From assembly GCA_963753905.1 (NCBI GenBank), contig CAVWDZ010000002.1, positions 1 through 64,000 on the forward strand: a stretch of 64,000 bases of DNA. Direction: 5' to 3'. The notes under the pieces were generated by a model. That model saw only the letters and a list, made by a program, of their open reading frames with translations, was not told the DNA's origin and did no database searches. The DNA is from Bog-756 sp963753905 (GTDB lineage Bacteria; Actinomycetota; Acidimicrobiia; Acidimicrobiales; RAAP-2). Positions 9,239-17,324 of this stretch are shown in pieces. A program made the translations under genes and the position numbers. Numbering within the stretch: the first letter of the stretch is position 1; the number at the start of each line of letters is the position of its first letter.

Positions 9239-10504
9239 GTGATGGCACCGACCGATCCGGGGGACTCCGGGAACCCGTTCCAATCGTTGCTCGGTGACCT
9301 CATGAACATGCTGGGGACCAACGCACCGGACCAGTGGGAGATGACCCGCTCGTTCGCCCTCAACGTGGCCACCGGCGGCGTGTCGCAACCCAACGTCGAA
9401 CCCATCGAGCGGATCCAGGTCGAGCAGCTGTCGCGGGTTGCCGAACTGAACGTGAGCGAGTCCACCGGCATGCCGGTGGCTCCCGACGGGCGGCGCCTCA
9501 CCTGCGTCCCGGTCGGGCGTGGCGACTGGACCCTACGGGCCCTCGAGTCGTGGCGACCACTGCTCGCCGCCATGGCCGTGCCGGTTCAAGCGCCGCCCGA
9601 ATCGTCCGGCGACGTGACGCCCGCGACCGGCGACGCCATCGACCCATTCGGTGCAGACCCCTCCGCAGGGCTCGCCGGGCTCCTCGGGCAGTGGGCCACC
9701 GCGATCGGCCCGATGTTCTTCGGGCTCCAGGTCGGATCGGTGGTCGGGCACCTCTCCCAGCGCACGCTCGGGCAGTACCCCCTGGCGCTGCCATGGGCGC
9801 TATCGGACGAGCTGCTCCTGGTGACCGCCAACATCACCGCCTTCGCCGAGGACTGGAGCCTGCCCGGCGAGGAGACCCTGCTCTGGGTCTGTGCCCGGGA
9901 GCTGGCCACCCACAGCGTGCTCAGCAGACCGTCGGTGCGGGCCCGCTTCGAGGAGCTCCTGCTGGCCATGGCCGAATCGTCGGCCGCCGCGCAGCAGAGC
10001 CTGGCCGGCCGGCTCCGCGGGCTCGTCGACCCAGCCGACCCCGACGCCGCGGCGGGCATGGACCTCGAGTCGCTCCAGGGGATGTTCGGCGACCCCGAGG
10101 AGCTGCTCGGGGAGCTGCTCACCCCCGAGTCCCGCCGTACCTCGGACCAGCTCACCTCACTTGCGGTCGTGGTCGATGCCTACGCGGACCACATCGCGGC
10201 AGTGGTGGGCGAGAAGCTGGTCGGTACGCACGCACAGCTCGCGGAGGCCTGGTACCGACGTCGCACGGAACGCGGAAAGGGCGAGGAGGCGGCGGGCGCG
10301 CTGTTCGGCCTCGATCTCGACCAGGCCCAGGTGGACCGCGGACGTGCCTTCGTGGCCGGGGTGGTGGAGCGTGCCGGGCACGACGCCCTGGCCCGGCTCT
10401 GGTCGCCCGCCCGGAACCTCCCCACGCCACCGGAGGTGGACGCACCCGGGCTCTGGCTGGAGCGCATCAGCCTGCCCGAGCTGGAGGACCCGGCAGGGTC
10501 CTGA
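9239..10504 (+). CDS. DUF2342-family zincin-like protein, HExxH apparently lost
   Basis: The protein is 421 residues from GTG 9239 (ATG 9242 is the next codon). It matches the actinobacterial DUF2342 / 'zinc-dependent metalloprotease' family by length, the GLLGQWATAIGPMFFGLQVGS region and the helical C-terminal half ending in a PELEDPAG-like tail. Active members carry HExxH where this protein reads CARELATHS, so the first zinc ligand is Arg and the second His is displaced. I infer a non-catalytic homologue. It follows a dead HtrA with six bases between them, so two degenerate proteases sit in one operon. Confidence 0.82.
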   Translation: MMAPTDPGDSGNPFQSLLGDLMNMLGTNAPDQWEMTRSFALNVATGGVSQPNVEPIERIQVEQLSRVAELNVSESTGMPVAPDGRRLTCVPVGRGDWTLRALESWRPLLAAMAVPVQAPPESSGDVTPATGDAIDPFGADPSAGLAGLLGQWATAIGPMFFGLQVGSVVGHLSQRTLGQYPLALPWALSDELLLVTANITAFAEDWSLPGEETLLWVCARELATHSVLSRPSVRARFEELLLAMAESSAAAQQSLAGRLRGLVDPADPDAAAGMDLESLQGMFGDPEELLGELLTPESRRTSDQLTSLAVVVDAYADHIAAVVGEKLVGTHAQLAEAWYRRRTERGKGEEAAGALFGLDLDQAQVDRGRAFVAGVVERAGHDALARLWSPARNLPTPPEVDAPGLWLERISLPELEDPAGS

Positions 10505-10539
10505 CCGGCGGCGGCCGGGTCGGGCCGAGGGCTGCCGGA

Positions 10540-10878
10540 TCAGGTGGGGACGTCAGGTGCCGCCTCGGCCGGGGCAGCCGGGACCACGTCCTCCTCGGGG
10601 ACGCCGAGGTCCCACTCGAGCAGGATGTTCTCGCGCTCGGCGTCACGGATGACCCGCTCCCGGTTACGCCGGTACTGCGGGTCGTGCGGAGGCAGCAGGA
10701 CCAGCCGGGCGTTGGTGCGACGACGGAACTCCTCGATGAGTGCGGGATCACCGAAGTCGGACCGCACCTCCCAGTGCGGGGCGACCGGGCCGAGGTAGAC
10801 GACCCGCACGTGGCCGACCGGGGGCTGGGGCTCCTGCTCCTCCTCCGGGAGGCTCGGATCGTCGGTGGCCGACGTCAT
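10540..10878 (-). CDS. Conserved-looking hypothetical protein, 112 aa
   Basis: The ATG at 10878 has a good ribosome site (GGAGG, nine bases before it). The product has an acidic Pro/Glu-rich head, a compact core (VRVVYLGPVAPHWEV...IEEFRRRTNARLVLLPPHDPQYRRNRERVIRD, shown here in part) and an Ala/Pro tail. No known domain is recognised. It is divergent from the WhiB gene at 11114 and convergent with the DUF2342 gene. Start site and codon pattern make it a credible gene. Confidence 0.72.
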   Translation of the reverse strand: MTSATDDPSLPEEEQEPQPPVGHVRVVYLGPVAPHWEVRSDFGDPALIEEFRRRTNARLVLLPPHDPQYRRNRERVIRDAERENILLEWDLGVPEEDVVPAAPAEAAPDVPT

Positions 10879-10936
10879 GACAATTGTTCCTCCTGGGGCG
10901 GTTGTAAGGACACGATCCTACGCCCCCCGATGCGTA

Positions 10937-10970
10937 GATAAGAACGCCCTGGTGCCCGATAAGAATATCG
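10937..10970. promoter_or_regulatory. Paired GATAAGAA direct repeats and CGATA/TATCG inverted repeat between divergent genes
   Basis: GATAAGAA occurs at 10937-10944 and again at 10958-10965, exactly 21 bases (two helical turns) apart. The second copy lies inside the perfect inverted repeat CGATA-AGAA-TATCG (10957-10970). They sit in the 235-base gap between the divergent hypothetical gene and the WhiB gene, where regulator sites would be expected. The binding factor is unknown. Confidence 0.35.
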
Positions 10971-11113
10971 TGAGGAAACCGTCAATACCGGCCGATTTCC
11001 GCCAGCTCGGGGTTATCGGATGCGACACTTGCAACGGAACGGATGGCGGCGGCGAACGGGGACACCTCCGAGGTCGGGCCCCCCGCACCATCCCCGATAT
11101 CGACGGAGGCACC

Positions 11114-11356
11114 ATGGACACCGTTTGGATGAGCGAAGGGAAGTGCAAAGACCTCTCTCCGACCATCTTCTTCCCGAGTGACGGGGTCGGGGTGCAGGAG
11201 GCCCAGCGGATCTGCGCCGAGTGTCCGGTTGCCGATTCCTGCCTCGAGTACGCGCTCGAGGAACGGGTCGACCACGGTGTGTGGGGTGGGAAGTCCGAGC
11301 GCGAGCGCCGGCGCATCCTGCGGCGCCGACGGATCGCACGCACCGTCTCGGTCTGA
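11114..11356 (+). CDS. WhiB-family iron-sulfur regulator
   Basis: The protein is 80 residues. The four cluster cysteines are in the WhiB arrangement: one in EGKCKDL, then CAECPVADSC supplies the other three. The GVWGGKSERERRR turn and a basic C-terminus (ILRRRRIAR) for DNA contact follow. WhiB proteins bind a [4Fe-4S] cluster and usually act with the principal sigma factor. ATG 11114 was chosen because GGAGG precedes it by four bases and it begins just before the first Cys. The reading frame is open further upstream but carries no family residues. Confidence 0.93.
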   Translation: MDTVWMSEGKCKDLSPTIFFPSDGVGVQEAQRICAECPVADSCLEYALEERVDHGVWGGKSERERRRILRRRRIARTVSV

Positions 11357-11394
11357 CACCGTCCCCCGGCGAGCTGCGATCCCACCGGGTGGAT

Positions 11395-12276
11395 GTGCCC
11401 GGTGACGGACCGCTCGCCGAGTGCGTGGCCAACATCAGCGAAGGACGTGACCACGTCGTCATCGATGCGGTGCGCAGGGCAGGCGGGGACCGGGTCCTCG
11501 ACGTACACACCGACCCGGAGCACCACCGCACTGTCCTGACCCTCGGCGGACCGCTCGCCGATGTGGAGGACGCGGCACGCGCGATCACGACGGAGGCGGT
11601 CGCCCGCATCGATCTCTCCTCCCACCGAGGCGTCCATCCCCGTCTCGGGGCTGTCGACGTCGTCCCCTTCGTCCCGCTCTCCGGACCCGCGGCGACCCAA
11701 CCTCCTACCCTCTGGGAGTCCGTCGTGACCGCACGGGACGCGTTCGCCCGGTGGGCCGGTGCCGCGCTCGGGGTGCCCTGCTTCCTCTACGGGCCCGAGC
11801 GGTCACTGCCCGAGGTCCGGCGCGACGCGTTCGGCGCACTGTCCCCCGACTTCGGTCCGCCGGCACCGCATCCGACCGCGGGCGCCACGGCGGTCGGAGC
11901 CCGCCCGGTGCTGGTGGCCTACAACGTCTGGATCGCCGAGCTCCCCGGACGAGCGGTGTCGGCGTCGGCCCTCGACGTCGCCCGCGAGCTCGCCGACTCC
12001 CTCCGCGGACCCGGCGTGCGCACCCTCGGACTGGCCGTCGCCACCGGTGCACAGGTGAGCTGCAACCTGACCGACCCCACCCGGGTCACACCCGCTGCGG
12101 TCTACGACGCGGTGGCCGGCGGAGCCGCCCGCCGCGGGTGCACGATCCTCCGGGCCGAGTTGGTCGGCCTGGTCCCCTCGGCCGTCCTCGACGCGGTGCC
12201 GCGGCACCGGTGGGCCGAGCTCGACCTGCGGGCCGAGGACACCATCGAATCCCGCCTGGCACAGCACGGGACCTGA
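11395..12276 (+). CDS. Glutamate formimidoyltransferase family protein
   Basis: The protein is about 293 residues. The N-terminal ECVANISEGRD matches the ECVPNFSEGRD opening of formiminotransferases. HRTVLTLGG, SSHRGVHPRLGAVDVVPFVPL and YNVWI follow as in the family. The enzyme moves a formimino group between N-formimino-glutamate and tetrahydrofolate in histidine degradation and folate one-carbon exchange. Start codons GTG 11389 and 11395 are both possible with weak ribosome sites. No fused cyclodeaminase domain is present, and no other histidine-degradation gene is near. Confidence 0.88.
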   Translation: MPGDGPLAECVANISEGRDHVVIDAVRRAGGDRVLDVHTDPEHHRTVLTLGGPLADVEDAARAITTEAVARIDLSSHRGVHPRLGAVDVVPFVPLSGPAATQPPTLWESVVTARDAFARWAGAALGVPCFLYGPERSLPEVRRDAFGALSPDFGPPAPHPTAGATAVGARPVLVAYNVWIAELPGRAVSASALDVARELADSLRGPGVRTLGLAVATGAQVSCNLTDPTRVTPAAVYDAVAGGAARRGCTILRAELVGLVPSAVLDAVPRHRWAELDLRAEDTIESRLAQHGT

Positions 12277-12297
12277 CGCCCCGGCAGCCGGCCCTGC

Positions 12298-12576
12298 TCA
12301 GGAGGCGCTGGCCGCTCTCCGCTGGAGCGCGCGCTGACGGCGCAACCGCCTGCGCTCCCGCTCGGACAGCCCGCCCCAGATGCCGAACTTCTCGCCGTTG
12401 GCCAGCGCATACTCGAGGCAGTCCTCGCGTACCACGCACCCCCGGCACACTTCCTTCGCCTCGCGGGTGGACGCCCCCCGCTCGGGGAAGAAGAGATCCG
12501 GGTCCACCCCCATGCAATTCGCCTTGGTCTGCCATGTCCGTTCTCGGGGTCCGTACATCAATGACACCATGTCCAT
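12298..12576 (-). CDS. WhiB-family iron-sulfur regulator (second copy)
   Basis: The protein is 92 residues. Cysteines occur in KANCMGVDPDLFFPERG and then in CRGCVVREDC, the WhiB [4Fe-4S] set. The FGIWGGLSERERRRLRRQRA segment follows, with a basic DNA-binding tail. ATG 12576 is preceded by a very strong ribosome site (GGGAGGGAGG), so the longer open frame to 12675 is not used. It is convergent with the formiminotransferase gene and preceded upstream by an intrinsic-terminator-like hairpin at 12691-12716. Confidence 0.94.
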   Translation of the reverse strand: MDMVSLMYGPRERTWQTKANCMGVDPDLFFPERGASTREAKEVCRGCVVREDCLEYALANGEKFGIWGGLSERERRRLRRQRALQRRAASAS

Positions 12577-12690
12577 CGACAGACCTCCCTCCCACTCATC
12601 CACACGATCCGGCACCACTCGTGCGCTTGCGCATGGCACGGCTGTAACTACAGATATGTCATCCTTCACTATCACGGGCGGAAACGCAAG

Positions 12691-12716
12691 AAAAAACCCG
12701 CTTGTGAACGAAAGCG
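12691..12716 (-). terminator. Intrinsic-terminator-like hairpin after the VWA gene
   Basis: On the minus strand CGCTT (12716-12712) pairs with AAGCG (12703-12699) and is followed by GG and six T residues (12696-12691). It lies between the end of the MoxR/VWA unit and the WhiB leader. The stem is short, so strength is uncertain. Confidence 0.5.
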
Positions 12717-12756
12717 CAAGAGCGCCGGAAGCAGCCGCCGGTGGGTCTGGAGGGGG

Positions 12757-14790
12757 TCAGCCGGCCCGTCGGCCCCGCGAGCGGACGGTCGTCTTGTGGT
12801 TGAGGAAGTCGATCAGAACGTAGTCGCCGAGCTCGTCCGGTGAGGTCGCGAAGGTGCGGCCCCGGTTGATCCGCGAGAGCTGGTCGATGAACCCCCAGAG
12901 GCCGCGGTCCGGGTCGAGCAGGAAGGTGTTGATGGTGATCCCCGCCTTCGTGCAGCGCAGCACCTCGGCGAGGGTGAGCTCGAGCGTCTCGGGGACGGGC
13001 GGGTAGTTGAACGACACGTCGTAGCCCAGACCGCCGTCGTAGGGGACGATGTGCGCGGTGGGTTCCCCGTCGGTCACCAGGATGATCTGCTTGGTCCCCG
13101 GCTGATGGGCGAGCAGCTTGCGGGCGAGCATCAGTCCGTGCTGGAGGTTGGTGCCGTAGACGTAGTCCCAGCTGACCGTCGGCAGGTCCTCGGGCTCGAT
13201 CTCGCGTGCAACCTCGGAGAAGCCGACCAGACCCAGGTAGTCGCGCGGGAAGCGCTGTGTGATGAGCGTGTGGAGGGCCATCGCCATCCTCTTGGCCGGG
13301 ACGAAGTTGTCGCGCATCGGCATCGACAACGAGAGGTCGAGCAGGAGCACGGTCGCCGACCGGGTCAGGGCTTCGGTCTCGACCAGCTCGAAGTCATCCG
13401 GATGCAGGCGCACCGGCACCCCGCTCCCCGCCCGCCGCACGGCGTTGTGCACCGTGCGGGAGAGGTCGAGGTTGAACGGATCCCCGAACTCGTAGGGCTT
13501 GGTGGTCTCCTCACGGTCGTGACCGGTCCCGGTCCAGGTCGTGGCGTGGGTACCGACCCGGTCCTTGGTCAACTGAGAGAACAGGTCGGAGAGGGCTTGT
13601 TGACCCATCCGGCGGATCCCCTTCGCCGTGAGCTCGAACCGGCCCTCGCGCTGGTCGATGAGGCCTGCCTCCTCGAGCTGCTTGGCCAGTGACGCCAACC
13701 GGTCGAGCGAGCGGGCGGCGTCGTCCCCGAGGTGCCGGGCCACCTTGTCGAGATCGACCTCGGACAGCGCGGCGGGCGAGTTCGCAGAGCGCAGGAAGGA
13801 CTCGAGCTCGTCGAGGTCGCGCAGGCGGCCGGCTGCATCGGTGGCCTCGCCCATCCCCATCGGGTCGTCGCCCCGGAAGCGGTACCGCTGCTCCCATCCG
13901 GCATCCGGGAAGGCCCGCTGGAGGTTGCCGGCGAGCCGATCGACCTGCCAGCGGAGGTCCATGTCCTCGAGGAGCGACTCTGCGAGGCCCTGGAGCTGCG
14001 AGCGCTGCTCGGGCGTCATCGAGTTCCACATGGCCTGCGCCGCCGCCATCCGGGCGGCCAGCTGTTCGAGCAACTCGTCGAGGGTCTTCGGATCCCCCGG
14101 GAAGAGGTCCCCGAACTGCTCCATGAACGATTCGAACGAGGGGTCGAGCGGCCGGCCGTCCTCGCGCTGCTCGATCATCCGGTTGAGTGCGTCGAAGGCC
14201 TGACGCATGTGCTCGAGCTGGGCCGGATCGGGGTTGGAGAGGGCCTCGGACATCTGGTCGAAGTAGGTCTTGGCGACCTCCTGGCGCAGGCGCTCCATCA
14301 GCTCCTCGAAGTGCTCGCGGGCCTCGGAGGAAACGAACTCGTAGCTCTGCAGACCCCGCACGGTGCCGGCCAGGTCGTTGGGCAGCAGATCGAGCTGCAT
14401 CCGCCGCTCGGTCGCCACCTGATCGGTGACCTCCTGGCGACGCTGGTCACCCGAGGCGCGGGCCTCGGATTCGAGACGCTCGATACCGAGCCGCTCCTCG
14501 GCCAGCACCTCCTGGAGCTCCTCGGCCACCTCGCTGTAGGCACCGCCCAGGTCACCGCGGTCGAGCTGCTCCTCGCGCTCGAGCCGCAGCTGGTCGAGGA
14601 GGTCACGCAGTCCCTGGACCCGCTCGCCGTCCGGGGTCTGCCAGCCCCGGTTGAGCATGCGTTGGAGCGCTTCGTGCAGGTCGCCGTTGGCCAGCAGGTC
14701 GTCGGTCAGCTGCGAGAGGACGGCGTCGGCATCGTCGGCCAGCGACTCCTGGGAGCCGTCCCACCGCCGGTAGTCGAACCGCCAGGTCAT
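12757..14790 (-). CDS. VWA-domain protein partnered with a MoxR-type ATPase
   Basis: The protein is 677 residues. The first two thirds are charged and helical, with long heptad-like stretches. The C-terminal third is a von Willebrand factor A domain with a MIDAS metal site (LLLDLSLSM, then TDGEPTAH). The start overlaps the stop of the upstream AAA ATPase by four bases (14787-14790), so the two are translationally coupled. MoxR/VWA pairs act as metal-inserting or protein-remodelling chaperones. The target here is not visible from the context. Confidence 0.9.
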   Translation of the reverse strand: MTWRFDYRRWDGSQESLADDADAVLSQLTDDLLANGDLHEALQRMLNRGWQTPDGERVQGLRDLLDQLRLEREEQLDRGDLGGAYSEVAEELQEVLAEERLGIERLESEARASGDQRRQEVTDQVATERRMQLDLLPNDLAGTVRGLQSYEFVSSEAREHFEELMERLRQEVAKTYFDQMSEALSNPDPAQLEHMRQAFDALNRMIEQREDGRPLDPSFESFMEQFGDLFPGDPKTLDELLEQLAARMAAAQAMWNSMTPEQRSQLQGLAESLLEDMDLRWQVDRLAGNLQRAFPDAGWEQRYRFRGDDPMGMGEATDAAGRLRDLDELESFLRSANSPAALSEVDLDKVARHLGDDAARSLDRLASLAKQLEEAGLIDQREGRFELTAKGIRRMGQQALSDLFSQLTKDRVGTHATTWTGTGHDREETTKPYEFGDPFNLDLSRTVHNAVRRAGSGVPVRLHPDDFELVETEALTRSATVLLLDLSLSMPMRDNFVPAKRMAMALHTLITQRFPRDYLGLVGFSEVAREIEPEDLPTVSWDYVYGTNLQHGLMLARKLLAHQPGTKQIILVTDGEPTAHIVPYDGGLGYDVSFNYPPVPETLELTLAEVLRCTKAGITINTFLLDPDRGLWGFIDQLSRINRGRTFATSPDELGDYVLIDFLNHKTTVRSRGRRAG

Positions 14791-16265
14791 CCCCGCCCCC
14801 GATAGGTCGCCCGGGACCCGGCGGCCTCCTTGTTGAGGCGCTTGGTGAGGTGGAGCCCCTCGAGCAGGAACTCGACGGCGCTCGCCACCAGGGCGGGGTC
14901 CTCCGACCCCCCGGTCAGGGCCAGGACCGGCGCCGAGAGCGCCGGCATCTGGGCGAGGGTACCGGCATAGGCGTCCGACGGGAGGTCGTCGCCTGCGTGC
15001 ACGACGGTGTCCTCGGTGAAGGCGCCGACCACCGCCTGGGGCTCGGCAAGATGGACCCGGCGGCGGAAGACCAGCAGCACCGCGGCAGACACCAGCTGGG
15101 AGAGGATCAACCCATCGCGCCCCTCCTCCAGCGACTCGATCTCGATCTTGCCCTGGGTCGACGAGACGAGGGCCTGGAGGTCGGAGATCCGGGGGACGGC
15201 TTCCGACTCGCCGTTGCGCAGGGCCCGACGGGTGGCGTTGGCGACGAGGGTCTCGTAGTTGGCGATGGTGAGGCGCACCGACACGCCGGAGCGTTGGTTC
15301 AGATGGGGGCTCTGGCGGGCCAGCTGGCTGAGCTCGGCCACCACCTCTGCCATGAACGCCGGGATCTCCACCTGCGGTGCGCCGGGCCGCTGCTCGGTCC
15401 CGTCCCGACCGGGCAGGTCGGCCTCGAGCTCGGCGATGCGCAACTCGGTTGCCGCATCCGGCGGGTAGTGGGTACGGATCTGTGCGCCGAACCGGTCCTT
15501 GAGCGGGGTGATGATCCGCCCGCGATTGGTGTAGTCCTCCGGGTTGGCGGTCGCCACCAGCAGGATGTCGAGCGGGAGGCGCACCCGGTGGCCGCGGATC
15601 TGCACGTCGCGCTCCTCGAGCACGTTGAGCAGGCCGACCTGGATCCGCTCGGCCAGGTCGGGGAGCTCGTTGATCGCGAAGATGCCCCGGTTGACCCGCG
15701 GTACCAGGCCGTAGTGGATGGTCAGCTCGTCGGAGAGGTACCGGCCCTCGGCCACCCGGATCGGATCGACTTCGCCGATGAGGTCGGCGACCGAGGTGTC
15801 GGGCGTCGCCAGCTTCTCGCCGTATCGCTCACTGCGATGGACCCATGCCACCGGCAGATCGTCGCCCGACTCGGCGGCCAGGTCCCTGGCGAACCGGGAG
15901 ACGGGGTGGAACGGATCGTCGTTGATCTCGGAGTGCGCCACGATCGGGAGCCATTCGTCGAGCAGACCCACCAGCGCGCGGATGATGCGGGTCTTGGCCT
16001 GGCCACGCTCGCCGAGCAGGATGAGGTCGTGCCCGGCGAGCACGGCATTCTCGAGCTGGGGTAGCACGGTGTCCTCGAAGCCAAGTACACCGGCGACCAG
16101 GGGCTCTCCGGCCGCGATCCTCGCCGAGGCGTTGCGCCGGATCTCGTCGGCCACCGAGAGCGGGGTCCAGCCGACCTGGCGCAGCCCACCCAGGCTGGTG
16201 ACGTCGGGGGGCGGGGTCAGCCGGATGGTGGGGTCGAGGGGTGCTGCGTGCTCCGGGGTGGTCAT
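14787..16265 (-). CDS. MoxR / Mg-chelatase-I-like AAA+ ATPase
   Basis: The protein is 492 residues. Walker A is GERGQAKT (85-92), followed by a Walker-B-like GIFAINELPDL and sensor ATANPEDYTNRGRII, which also serves as the arginine-finger region (LKDRFGAQ). The overall pattern is that of the Mg-chelatase ChlI / MoxR clade. It is the first gene of a two-gene unit with the VWA protein. Its promoter lies in the 221-base gap shared with the divergent succinate dehydrogenase operon. Confidence 0.9.
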   Translation of the reverse strand: MTTPEHAAPLDPTIRLTPPPDVTSLGGLRQVGWTPLSVADEIRRNASARIAAGEPLVAGVLGFEDTVLPQLENAVLAGHDLILLGERGQAKTRIIRALVGLLDEWLPIVAHSEINDDPFHPVSRFARDLAAESGDDLPVAWVHRSERYGEKLATPDTSVADLIGEVDPIRVAEGRYLSDELTIHYGLVPRVNRGIFAINELPDLAERIQVGLLNVLEERDVQIRGHRVRLPLDILLVATANPEDYTNRGRIITPLKDRFGAQIRTHYPPDAATELRIAELEADLPGRDGTEQRPGAPQVEIPAFMAEVVAELSQLARQSPHLNQRSGVSVRLTIANYETLVANATRRALRNGESEAVPRISDLQALVSSTQGKIEIESLEEGRDGLILSQLVSAAVLLVFRRRVHLAEPQAVVGAFTEDTVVHAGDDLPSDAYAGTLAQMPALSAPVLALTGGSEDPALVASAVEFLLEGLHLTKRLNKEAAGSRATYRGRG

Positions 16266-16486
16266 GCTCCGAGCCTATGCGTGGAGGCCGGACCATGATG
16301 GTCGTCGGTCGACCCGGGAGCCGTACCTGCGTTTTTTCCGCACGGGGTCCCGAGTGATGGAAAGATGATGCTCCGTCTGCGCTCGTGCCCTGGGCTACGC
16401 GCGCGGTGGAGGAGCGTTCGGACGGGCCGTGGGCCGGCGTGGGCTGCGTGCTGCGGCCAGACCGGACCTGATCAGGGAGAGATGCA

Positions 16487-17311
16487 TTGACGACGTTGGA
16501 GGAGGCGACAGCAACCCCGGTCGTTCTGGGAGGCGTCCGGGGGGGTCCCGACGTCCCCACCCTGCGCACCGACCGCTACTGGGTACAGCCGGTGGTCACC
16601 GTCGTGGTGCTCACCGCCTTCGTCGCCTACGCCAGCTGGGCCGCCTTCGTGAACAAGAACTACTACGCCGGGGCCTCGCTCAACCGCGACCTGATCTCGC
16701 CGTTCTACTCGCCCTGTCTCACCGAGAGCTGCGTACCGGGCAGCCATCCCTCGACCGTGATCACCTGGTGGGCCATCTCGCCCGCGCTGCTCATCCTCAT
16801 CTTCCCGCTGGGATTCCGGATGACCTGCTACTACTACCGCAAGGCCTACTACCGCTCCTTCTGGCTGGCACCACCGGCCTGCGCGGTCTCCGACACCCAC
16901 GGCTCCTACTCCGGCGAGTCCCGGTTCCCCCTCCTGCTCCAGAACGTGCACCGCTACTTCTTCTACTTCGGCCTCGTCTTCAACGTGATCCTCACCATCG
17001 ACGCGGTCGTCGCCTTCCGCCAGCCCGGAGTGGGGCTCGGGTTCAGTGTCGGCACCGCGGTGCTCATCGTGAACGCCACACTGCTGTGGCTCTACTCCCT
17101 CAGCTGCCATGCCTGCCGGCACCTCTGCGGGGGCGGGCTCAAGCAGTTCTCGAGTGCGCCGATCCGCCACCGGATCTGGAAGGCGCTCACCCCGCTCAAC
17201 GGGAAGCACATGGTCTTCGCATGGATGAGCCTCCTGTTCGTCGCCTTCACCGACCTCTACGTGCGGTTGGTGGCCAGCGGGACGATCCACGACTACGGCT
17301 TCCACTTCTAG
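16487..17311 (+). CDS. sdhC: Succinate dehydrogenase membrane anchor (cytochrome b-type) subunit
   Basis: The protein is 274 residues with about five membrane helices (for example VVTVVVLTAFVAYASWAAFV and TVITWWAISPALLILIFPLG). Conserved His residues at NVHRYFF, SCHACRHLC and GKHMVFAW are candidates for haem b ligation. The length matches the single large anchor of the actinobacterial Sdh1-type complex. The start is TTG 16487, with AGGGAGAG just upstream; the longer alternative frame is a shadow. It is the first gene of sdhCAB and the flavoprotein follows after a GGAGGAGGGG ribosome site. Confidence 0.9.
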   Translation: MTTLEEATATPVVLGGVRGGPDVPTLRTDRYWVQPVVTVVVLTAFVAYASWAAFVNKNYYAGASLNRDLISPFYSPCLTESCVPGSHPSTVITWWAISPALLILIFPLGFRMTCYYYRKAYYRSFWLAPPACAVSDTHGSYSGESRFPLLLQNVHRYFFYFGLVFNVILTIDAVVAFRQPGVGLGFSVGTAVLIVNATLLWLYSLSCHACRHLCGGGLKQFSSAPIRHRIWKALTPLNGKHMVFAWMSLLFVAFTDLYVRLVASGTIHDYGFHF

Positions 17312-17324
17312 GAGGAGGGGAACC

